The notes under the pieces are model-generated. The model was not told the DNA's origin, made no database searches, and saw only the letters and a list, made by a program, of their open reading frames with translations. From a virus, in the IMG/VR virus record IMGVR_UViG_3300033143_004671, positions 23,210-87,209 of that record: a stretch of DNA of 64,000 nt; one strand, 5' to 3'. Numbering within the stretch: the stretch's first letter is position 1; each line of letters opens with the position of its first letter. Below are positions 58,093 through 64,000 of the stretch, in pieces. Both the position numbers and the translations under genes were made by a program.

Positions 58093-59412
58093 CTAACCGG
58101 CCATTGCACTCGATGCCCAATCCCACGCCGCGTCGTAATAGCACATGACCCATGCATCGGCGTAGTCGGGCGAATGTCCCAGTCTCTTCCTCAACGTCTT
58201 CTTTGGCTCTATTTGTATGGCCCTGTCCGATGCATTCCTCAGGTACTTTATCGTACCCATCTCGTTTATCAGTTCAGAATGATCGGGCAGGTCCGCCTTG
58301 CCCTCGACAATGAGATTCCTTAAGCCCCAATATGCCTCTGCTCGTTTGTTCAAGAATCCCTTTCGCCCCGCCTTGGCCCCTGCGATAAATGGTATGGCGG
58401 GATACCCCATCTCGATCAACCTGTCACACACACCACTACCAACGCCTATCGCGTCGATATTGATTACAGTCGGATGGAACCTGTCGGATAGCATGGCCAC
58501 CTGATTAGCCGTGGCCATCGTGCCCTGCCCCTTACGCTCTAACAGTAGCCTCGACTTCATGCCCTCTCTCATCGCGACTATCGTTTTGTCATTTCCATAC
58601 TCGCCCACGTCCACACCAAAGGCACAATCCTCGCCCGGGTCGATCTTCCGCTTCGACGCCTCGGTCAGTTTGTCGGCGGGGAAGATAGCCTCGAAGTCGA
58701 CCACCACGTTCCAATCGCCTTCGATGTACTGACTCACCCACTCCTCGTTGTTTGCCCACTCCGTTCTCAGGTCCTGCTCATACGCGGGGTCGGCATGTAT
58801 GTTGTCCCGCAGCTTGGATTGGACGAACAGGTGCCCGGGACGGTTCGGCGCATCGACCCATCGCGACTTGACCCATCCCATTTGAGGGTTGCAGGAATTG
58901 CCACACCTGGGTGGTGGGATCTGCATTCGTCCCGTATATATGTTCCTCCCCTTGGATCGCCTCATTCGGGTAGACCAGAACTTATATACCTCCTCCGGCA
59001 CGTCTGTCACCTCGTCGATATACCCAGCCGCGAGTTCGAGCGACCTGATCTTGGACAGGATGTCACCAGACGCGGACTCACTGGGTTTCAATCCTCCATA
59101 GACGATCTCCGATCCGTTGCACAGAATGATCTCGTGACTGTTCCTGTCGTGCTTCCGTACCAGGCCCTCGTAGCATAGCAGCCACTCCTCCATCGTCTTG
59201 TACGTCGTTGTCCTGAACTCAGAGAACTGCCACCTGAATATCCCTACTCGGATGCCCGCCCAGGCCAGACAGTATCGCAGAGCGTCGTTGACCAGCCAGA
59301 CGGACTTCCCACCTCCCACGGCACCACCAAACAGGATATGCTTCTGCTTGGCCTTGTGGGCTATCAGTTGTCTCGGATGTGGTACGTAGGTAAGTTGTAT
59401 GTCTATGGCCAA
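58093..59412 (-). CDS. Terminase large subunit
   Basis: 439 residues. Walker A GGAVGGGKS (29-37), Walker B YIDE (131-134), then the RNase H-like nuclease with FGVDVGEYGNDKT (first Asp about 250), INIDAIGVG (second) and HSPDYADAW (third, about 411). It drives DNA into the head and cuts it. The start is TTG at 59412, the only start before an in-frame TAA upstream; GGAAAGAGATGAG precedes it. No small terminase is recognisable nearby. Confidence 0.93.
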   Translation of the reverse strand: MAIDIQLTYVPHPRQLIAHKAKQKHILFGGAVGGGKSVWLVNDALRYCLAWAGIRVGIFRWQFSEFRTTTYKTMEEWLLCYEGLVRKHDRNSHEIILCNGSEIVYGGLKPSESASGDILSKIRSLELAAGYIDEVTDVPEEVYKFWSTRMRRSKGRNIYTGRMQIPPPRCGNSCNPQMGWVKSRWVDAPNRPGHLFVQSKLRDNIHADPAYEQDLRTEWANNEEWVSQYIEGDWNVVVDFEAIFPADKLTEASKRKIDPGEDCAFGVDVGEYGNDKTIVAMREGMKSRLLLERKGQGTMATANQVAMLSDRFHPTVINIDAIGVGSGVCDRLIEMGYPAIPFIAGAKAGRKGFLNKRAEAYWGLRNLIVEGKADLPDHSELINEMGTIKYLRNASDRAIQIEPKKTLRKRLGHSPDYADAWVMCYYDAAWDWASSAMAG

Positions 59413-59483
59413 CTGCTCATCTCTTTCCTTCTTCCATGTAATTTTCCTTTTTTATCCTATAGTTTTTTTCTTCATATCTACCC

Positions 59484-59502
59484 AAAGTTTCAGTGAAACT
59501 TT
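59484..59502. promoter_or_regulatory. 9-1-9 palindrome upstream of the terminase gene
   Basis: AAAGTTTCA G TGAAACTTT, a perfect palindrome 72 bases before the terminase start, in an otherwise gene-free 159-base gap that also contains A/T-rich tracts. Operator-like; controls could include the whole virion operon. Confidence 0.55.
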
Positions 59503-59571
59503 ACGGGTATTCCACAGCCCTGCAGCCGGGCTCTCTGCAACATAACTATTCTCCGTCAAAAGCCATAATGT

Positions 59572-59754
59572 CTACAAGACTCCGATCAACTGCAACCGAG
59601 CCTGTAGATCACATAAAAGAGAATCAAACGCCGCGTCTCCGCCCTTGCGTTTTAACATGTCTATCTCTGCTTGAACCTCTTCATCCGTCGGTCGTCGATG
59701 CAGATTATAGTGGACCTTTACCGCGTGTCTTGCCTTCTCGAATACCTCACTCAT
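59572..59754 (-). CDS. Hypothetical helical protein, 60 aa
   Basis: RRPTDEEVQAEIDMLKRKGG and other charged helices. Behind GAAAGGCGAGTGAC. Unrecognised. Confidence 0.5.
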   Translation of the reverse strand: MSEVFEKARHAVKVHYNLHRRPTDEEVQAEIDMLKRKGGDAAFDSLLCDLQARLQLIGVL

Positions 59755-59838
59755 GTCACTCGCCTTTCTGGTGCAATCGAATGCACCTCACACCCCTCGA
59801 CTATCACAGCTTTTCACCATCAAGAAGAACAGGTATGA

Positions 59839-60009
59839 TCATCGTCTGCTCTTAGGTGGAGGAGGAAACTTTATAGCCCCTCTCGGACGCTTAGGTTGCG
59901 GCTGATAACCTCTACTCCGACTCTCGTGTAAGAGCAGACCTAGTAGAAACAGGAAACCAAAGACTACTACAGCGGTCTCAATAAACTCACTTACAAGTTC
60001 AGGACTCAT
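59839..60009 (-). CDS. Single-pass membrane protein, 56 aa
   Basis: FIETAVVVFGFLFLLGLLLH (about 8-27) is one transmembrane helix; the C-terminus is Pro/Arg/Lys-rich and basic (PQPKRPRGAIKFPPPPKSRR). Size fits a small lysis or exclusion protein. Overlaps the next gene upstream. Confidence 0.6.
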   Translation of the reverse strand: MSPELVSEFIETAVVVFGFLFLLGLLLHESRSRGYQPQPKRPRGAIKFPPPPKSRR

Positions 60010-60475
60010 CCCTTGTCTCCTCGACTCTCTTTTTCGCACAATCGGGGCACGACGGAATTCCAAGCTCTTCTTGCTCTTCCACGGTCAACTTCATCATCGC
60101 GTTGTGCCGGGTTGCATTTTTCGTATTGTGCCGCTTAGTAATAACATCCGCCCACTTTAGAAACTCGGCCTTGTGGAACCGGCTGACGGGATGCATATTC
60201 TCCGCATCGTCCAAGATCATCTGAACCAGCCATTCATTCGTGAATATGCCGCCATCGCCGAAGCCTCGGCATGCGTCGTCCATATTCTCCTGTACGCGGC
60301 GTTTATCACTGGCCTTGTGTTTCTTCCACCACTGGCGAATCTGTGGCGTTTGCAACTTTTCCAACAATGCGTCAGCTTCGAGTTCGCCACACAAGTAGCA
60401 CAGCATTCTCGCGACTTCATCGAGCCGCTCCATATCACTTTGGCCCGGCATGGGCCCGCCGTCTCTACATGGCAT
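59999..60475 (-). CDS. DUF5664-like hypothetical protein, 158 aa
   Basis: Start 60475 (MPCRDGGPMPGQSDMERLDE). FGDGGIFTNEWLVQMILDDA and RFHKAEFLKWADVITKRHNT resemble the small helical phage proteins with a dATP/dGTP pyrophosphohydrolase-like look, but no catalytic motif is certain. A CPDC pair lies near the C-terminus. Confidence 0.45.
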   Translation of the reverse strand: MPCRDGGPMPGQSDMERLDEVARMLCYLCGELEADALLEKLQTPQIRQWWKKHKASDKRRVQENMDDACRGFGDGGIFTNEWLVQMILDDAENMHPVSRFHKAEFLKWADVITKRHNTKNATRHNAMMKLTVEEQEELGIPSCPDCAKKRVEETRDES

Positions 60476-60479
60476 TTCC

Positions 60480-60554
60480 CTATCCTTTCTTGTGTTTCTT
60501 CCTGTGGCACGCATAGCATAGCACGTCACACTTGGTTTTTTGCGACTCGCTCAT
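60480..60554 (-). CDS. Tiny Cys/His protein, 24 aa
   Basis: MSESQKTKCDVLCYACHRKK then HKKG, with CxxxCxxCH. ATG follows GAGAGGAGAACCA, the same kind of leader as the genes at 17108 and 17645. Possible zinc or metal peptide. Confidence 0.4.
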   Translation of the reverse strand: MSESQKTKCDVLCYACHRKKHKKG

Positions 60555-61003
60555 TGGTTCTCCTCTCTTGCGGCGACGTACGCAGCGAGCATGGCTAGGG
60601 GGCGCGATACAAACAACGTTGGGCGATCGTGCATTTCCCACTCGCCATCGACTAACACGCGCCACAACCATTCTGGATCATCCGCGAACATGTTAAATGA
60701 TTGAACAAAAAAATTACGCTCACAGTCTTGCGAGACTACCACCCCCGCCTCGTCAAGCTCCCGCTGTATCGAGCGGAGGATCAGGCTGGCGGCTTCGTGG
60801 TCCGAGTACGGTTCGGCGCGGCCGCTGGACGGCGAGTATTCAACAGAAGACGGAACCCATCGCACTCGAACCCACCCCGCACCCACATATTCCAGCCTGC
60901 ACCGGCCTTTCCCATCCTTCCACTCGCCCGCCACGTCCAGCCCGCTCTTGCAGTAGGCTGCCAAGAACTCGGCCGTCTCGGCTGCTTGTTGTTCAGGTGT
61001 CAT
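60551..61003 (-). CDS. Hypothetical protein, 150 aa
   Basis: N-terminal helix, a strand-rich centre (RCRLEYVGAGWVRVRWVPSS) and a C-terminal Trp-containing part (DDPEWLWRVLVDGEWEMHDR). G+C-rich. Unrecognised. Confidence 0.55.
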   Translation of the reverse strand: MTPEQQAAETAEFLAAYCKSGLDVAGEWKDGKGRCRLEYVGAGWVRVRWVPSSVEYSPSSGRAEPYSDHEAASLILRSIQRELDEAGVVVSQDCERNFFVQSFNMFADDPEWLWRVLVDGEWEMHDRPTLFVSRPLAMLAAYVAAREENQ

Positions 61004-61183
61004 CGGTGTTCTCCTTCATCCTATCTGGCGCCGCGAGGAAACTCTTCCTTTTGCGTCTTCGTGTCATCTCACTCACCGTCCTTCCCGTTCTGTCAGCCTT
61101 CGGCTGACGCAATCTGCCGTTACTCCGTCTCTTCGGTTACACCCGCCGGCGGTGGGCCTTTTGTCGCTGTCGTTCGGACATTT

Positions 61184-61444
61184 TCAGTTTCTTCGCCTTT
61201 CTTGCGGCCGCCTTCGGCGGCTCCGTCTTTCGGTTTCGTATCTGGTCAACAGGTCCACTCTCGCGGTCAATCGCTCCAGCCAGTCGATCAGCATCACGAT
61301 GTCGCCCTTGGTGGCTTCGGTCTGCCGTAGCCATTGCACGATGTCTGAGTTGGGCGCGATCCGTGTCCCTGTCAACTTCTCCAGCGCTTGGCGTTGATCG
61401 TCTGTAAGCTCAAATCTGATTTCGGATTCCTGCGCGTCGCTCAT
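61184..61444 (-). CDS. Hypothetical protein with basic tail, 86 aa
   Basis: IRFELTDDQRQALEKLTGTR is a small helical domain; the last 20 residues are almost all Arg, suggesting nucleic-acid binding. G+C-rich. The Arg tail may include a frame slip. Confidence 0.5.
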   Translation of the reverse strand: MSDAQESEIRFELTDDQRQALEKLTGTRIAPNSDIVQWLRQTEATKGDIVMLIDWLERLTARVDLLTRYETERRSRRRRPQERRRN

Positions 61445-61481
61445 GATGTGGCCTCTATCTCAGCGACCTGTTCTTCAGGTG

Positions 61482-61820
61482 TCATTCGCCCATCTCCTTG
61501 TAAGGCTCTTCGCTTTCAGGCTCGGTGATGGCGTCAAGATGCTCCCGCCAGTGGCTGTTCGCCTGCGCGAGCAGGATGCGAATATAGGTGTGCCACCAGC
61601 CAACATCCCCACCACCACCGTCCCCAAGCATACCAGCGTCGTAATCCGGAATCGCCTCTATCCCGTCAAGCGCCTCGGCCTTCCCGGCGGGCTGGTCCAG
61701 ACCTCGAATGTCTTGCACGAGCGCTGCGCGGCGGCGGGGGTCGATGCCGTCTGCTTCCGTTACGATCTCGACGACTTCCTCCAGCATCTCGCGACGGTTC
61801 AGTGCTTCGCCTGGGTTCAT
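61482..61820 (-). CDS. Hypothetical protein, 112 aa
   Basis: LEEVVEIVTEADGIDPRRRA, a Gly/Asp loop, and WWHTYIRILLAQANSHWREH. Overlaps the next gene by four bases. Unrecognised. Confidence 0.5.
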   Translation of the reverse strand: MNPGEALNRREMLEEVVEIVTEADGIDPRRRAALVQDIRGLDQPAGKAEALDGIEAIPDYDAGMLGDGGGGDVGWWHTYIRILLAQANSHWREHLDAITEPESEEPYKEMGE

Positions 61821-62488
61821 GATGATACTCCGAGCAGGCTTGTGAGTATGGACTCTAGGCGCGCGTTTTGTTTATCCCACGCCATTTTCCACGCCACGTC
61901 CCGCGACGCTTCCCGTGCCGCTCCCCTCGCCACGTCCCGCGACGCTTGCCACGCCGCCCCCCACGCCGCCGCCAGCGCCGCCCTCCACGCCGCTTCCCAC
62001 GCCGCCCCCCACGCCGCTTGCCACGCCGCTTGCCACGCCGCTCCCCGTGCCGCCTCCATCGCCGCCCCCCACGCCGCTCTCAATTCGGCACCTGTGGCCT
62101 GCCCATCGAGCCACAGCAGTTTGATATGCAGGGCCTTCCAGCATCGCTCATCCACAATGCCAGCGAGTTCGAGGGCGGACATTGCACAATCCACGGCGAA
62201 CTCGTGCAAAGCATCTGTCGCATCCGCCATTGCGGTGATCTCTCGCGTTTCAGCAACGGCCTTGCCGTTGCCTTCGACGATTTTACCACCTAGTCTTACT
62301 CGGCAAGCCAAAGAGCCTCTCGCATGGTCGAGTGCATCTATCGCCCGCCTGCTCGCGTGCATTCCGCTTCGGCACAGTACAGGAGGCCCGTCCGCCGTCA
62401 GCACTTCGCCAACTTGCGGCTTGCACCCGTCGCCGTATCGCAGCCTCCCATCATCTTGCAGGAACTGCCAACCTATCCAGTCACGCAT
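61817..62488 (-). CDS. Protein with N-terminal phage domain and Ala-Trp repeats, 223 aa
   Basis: The first ~75 residues (LRYGDGCKPQVGEVLTADGP, LCRSGMHASRRAIDALDHAR) match a domain often found in phages and some environmental bacteria (DUF7666-like). The C-terminal ~80 residues consist of GAAWQAAW/GAAWEAAW units, a regular helix with Trp every four residues. Leader GAAAGGACAGGTGAATT. Function unknown; the repeats could make a rod or pack side by side. Confidence 0.6.
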   Translation of the reverse strand: MRDWIGWQFLQDDGRLRYGDGCKPQVGEVLTADGPPVLCRSGMHASRRAIDALDHARGSLACRVRLGGKIVEGNGKAVAETREITAMADATDALHEFAVDCAMSALELAGIVDERCWKALHIKLLWLDGQATGAELRAAWGAAMEAARGAAWQAAWQAAWGAAWEAAWRAALAAAWGAAWQASRDVARGAAREASRDVAWKMAWDKQNARLESILTSLLGVSS

Positions 62489-62700
62489 AATTCACCTGTC
62501 CTTTCTTGTTTTTCGACAGCCTCTTTGATCGCCTCGCGCCTGCCCGCGTCCTTCCAGAACTCTTGGAACGTCGGCGAGCAATCGCGGAGGGCTTCATTCT
62601 CTTCCCGCAGGCGAGTGAGTTCGGCAATCAGCACCATCAGGCCGTCGTGGTCAACAGCATCCTGGTTCTCGATGCACGTTACAATCTCGTCGAGTATCAT
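62473..62700 (-). CDS. Hypothetical helical protein, 75 aa
   Basis: Start 62700 behind AAGGAGTGAAAGA. LMVLIAELTRLREENEALRD predicts a coiled coil. Overlaps the next gene start. Unrecognised. Confidence 0.55.
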   Translation of the reverse strand: MILDEIVTCIENQDAVDHDGLMVLIAELTRLREENEALRDCSPTFQEFWKDAGRREAIKEAVEKQERTGELCVTG

Positions 62701-62704
62701 TCTT

Positions 62705-62767
62705 TCACTCCTTCGCCGCTTCGGCTGCATCCGTCTCGCAGACAGGTTTTATCTCGCGCACGTTCAT
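62705..62767 (-). CDS. Short ORF sharing its start with the Ala-rich gene, 20 aa
   Basis: MNVREIKPVCETDAAEAAKE. The first six codons and the leader are inside a 114-bp exact repeat also present at the start of the Ala-rich gene (MNVREILIEW). Either a real small gene or a truncated remnant from recombination. Confidence 0.4.
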   Translation of the reverse strand: MNVREIKPVCETDAAEAAKE

Positions 62768-62863
62768 GTTCTTCCCTTTCACAATCGTGGTGGGTGTGGA
62801 TACGCGCTTCGCACTACATCCGCACAGCGCGATAGGATGAGCTGCCGTGCGGCATCGGCGGCG
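62750..62863. repeat. 114-bp exact direct repeat, copy 1
   Basis: Identical to 63887-64000, 1137 bases away. It spans the 3' end of the Ala-rich gene, the leader, and the start codons MNVREI of the next gene. Confidence 0.95.
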
Positions 62864-63904
62864 CGGCATGGGCGGCATAGGCGGCATAGGCGGCGACGTA
62901 GGCGGCATCGGCGGCATCGGCGGCGGCATCGGCGGCGGCATCGGCGGCGGCATCGGCGGCGGCATCGGCGGCGGCATCGGCGGCGCAGGCGGCGGCATGG
63001 GCGGCGGCACCAGAGGCATCGACGTAGGCGGCGGCATAAGCGGCATGGGCGGCGGCGTAGGCGGCATCGGCGGCGTTGACGGTGCAGGCGGCGGTATGGG
63101 TGGCGGCACGGGCGGCATCCCGCACGTCATCCAACGACACGCCCCCTGTTCGCCCCTCGCCCACGACTCTGTTGTCTCGATAGTCGATAGCGCCACGCTG
63201 TCGCCTTGTGGCACAAATGGCAACCCCAGCCGGGCACATGCGCATGCCGCCAGCGCGAGTTTCTTTCTCGAACGGCTCTCGGGCGGGCCGCAGAGTCTGC
63301 CGAGAAGCCACAGCATGTGGTCACCGCGCTTGCAATCGGCCCACGCTTGGTCAACCGTCTTTTGCTCGCTCACCCACCTCAGGGCGTTTGTAATCTCGCC
63401 CCACGGACACTCCGGATTGTGCGGCACTGTCTGCCACGAGTGCCCTATCATCTCTTCGAGCATCGGGCCGGACGGCCAGCATTCGCGGCAGAGGATGTTG
63501 TTATCCTCCGGAAGCGCGTTGGCTGTACACAGTGCCGCGTCCAGTCGCGCTTTCAGCAGGGCGGCCAGCCTCCTGGCAACGGCCTTCGCCGCTTCGGCTT
63601 GACTGAGCCGTTTGCCGAGCTTATGGTTCTCTGCCTGTAAGCATGCCAGTTCGCTCTCGTATTCCTTGCGTTCCGCGTCCCAGCACCTCTCGCAGGCCGT
63701 CTCCTTCGCCGCCTCTCGGCCACTGTATATCCCGTACCCGACGCCATCTTCATTGGCTGGGCCACGGTGGCCGGGAATGCATTCCGGGCCGGGCTCCCCG
63801 CACCACAGGAGATCGTCGAGGGCACACCCGCATTCCTGATCGCTGCACAGTCCGTCGTAACCGTTTACCCGCAGCCACTCAATTAGTATCTCGCGCACGT
63901 TCAT
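62814..63904 (-). CDS. Ala-rich repeat protein, apparently frameshifted
   Basis: From ATG 63904: MNVREILIEWLRVNGYDGLC, Cys-rich segments, a coiled coil (LQAENHKLGKRLSQAEAAKA), then RGDHMLWLLGRLCGPPESRS, KLALAACACARLGLPFV and IETTESWARGEQG. This is a known phage/environmental arrangement that should continue as GVSLDDVRDAARAA and an Ala-rich helix. In the DNA, that continuation is one frame away: the run of five C (63142-63146, plus strand) lacks one base for a straight reading, or needs a -1 slip. The Ala-rich frame (ADAADAA units) ends at 62814. The unshifted frame gives a Pro-Met repeat that looks spurious. Confidence 0.6.
62915..62986. repeat. 12-bp tandem repeat, about six copies
   Basis: CATCGGCGGCGG units start at 62915, 62927, 62939, 62951, 62963 and 62975. 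On the minus strand they encode ADAA repeats. Confidence 0.9.
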
Positions 63905-64000
63905 GTTCTTCCCTTTCACAATCGTGGTGGGTGTGGATACGCGCTTCGCACTACATCCGCACAGCGCGATAGGATGAGCTGCCGTGCGGCATCGGCGGCG
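63887..64000. repeat. 114-bp exact direct repeat, copy 2 (runs off window)
   Basis: Second copy of 62750-62863. Its right end, reading into another Ala-rich 3' end, suggests a tandem array of related genes beyond the window. Confidence 0.95.

Noticed and set aside
57922-59412. Small terminase gene near the large subunit
   Set aside because: The zinc-ribbon gene between terminase and portal is the wrong type, and the small helical protein at 59572 lacks a clear helix-turn-helix; no assignment made.
61137-61334. A 65-codon basic leftward frame overlapping the 86-aa gene
   Set aside because: It overlaps a better-supported gene almost completely and has no leader; its basic tail reflects G+C-rich sequence.
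62705-63919. A 404-residue frame ending in a long Met-Pro-Pro repeat
   Set aside because: The first part is real, but the Met-Pro tail is the wrong-frame reading of DNA that encodes an Ala-rich helix in the next frame; the family expects the Ala-rich continuation.
1-64000. CRISPR array or Cas genes
   Set aside because: No set of regularly spaced identical repeats with unique spacers was seen; the tandem repeat at 62915 is coding and has no spacers.
1-64000. Integrase, transposase or repressor genes marking a prophage
   Set aside because: No recombinase signature or lambda-like repressor was recognised in the window, so temperate lifestyle cannot be claimed.

Overview
The window is a 64 kb stretch of a tailed double-stranded DNA bacteriophage (Caudoviricetes), most likely a siphovirus. 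It carries large terminase, HK97-type portal and capsid, prohead protease, head-tail adaptor/stopper/gp10/terminator proteins, tail-tube proteins, a tail chaperone pair with a -1 frameshift site, and a tape measure protein, but no tail sheath. Genes are dense, often joined by ATGA or TAATG overlaps, and preceded by Shine-Dalgarno sequences, so the host is a bacterium; its identity cannot be read from the window. No integrase is visible, and the left and right ends both run off the window.

Layout. (1) 1-8848, rightward: a broken ATPase gene, then a cluster of sugar and small-molecule enzymes: four glycosyltransferases, a NodB-like deacetylase, a class V aminotransferase, a radical SAM enzyme, a methyltransferase and a sulfotransferase. 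(2) 8849-15014, rightward: small ORFs, primase, DnaB-like helicase, a second radical SAM enzyme, a PP-loop (PAPS-reductase-like) protein and a SNF2 helicase. (3) 15015-15572: a non-coding region with direct and inverted repeats. (4) 15573-24851, rightward: about 27 small early-type genes, each with one of a few recurring leader sequences, including a DUF932 protein, a DnaJ-type zinc protein and a sigma-70-like factor. A strong terminator ends this block at 24878-24907. (5) 24909-59412, leftward: the virion operon, read from terminase at the right to baseplate-like genes and a second sulfotransferase-like gene at the left. Embedded in it are a GroES, a tRNA-Lys, a rightward HNH endonuclease gene with its own promoter, and a glycosyltransferase. 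(6) 59572-64000, leftward: small G+C-rich accessory genes, including two proteins built from alanine-rich repeats.

Two themes stand out. First, the virus devotes nearly 8 kb to glycan-type chemistry, and adds two sulfotransferase-like proteins and a PP-loop protein of the PAPS-reductase/CysD superfamily. This suggests the virus sugar-coats or sulfates something (host surface, virion or nucleic acid); the target is unknown. Second, inserted genes are repeatedly bordered by duplicated gene starts: the PP-loop gene (36-bp exact repeats), the tail spike (19 bp), a 1.1-kb structural cassette (65-nt repeats), the alanine-rich gene (114 bp), and a duplicated head-tail stopper whose extra copy is fused to a new 290-residue domain. 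Together with patches of contrasting G+C content, this points to cassette-wise growth of the genome.

Regulation is visible as a dispersed inverted-repeat motif (core CGAGGATCGTTTCT) at 19.7, 22.4, 30.3 and 54.8 kb, three 9-1-9 palindromes next to gene starts, and hairpins overlapping ribosome-binding sites in the early block.
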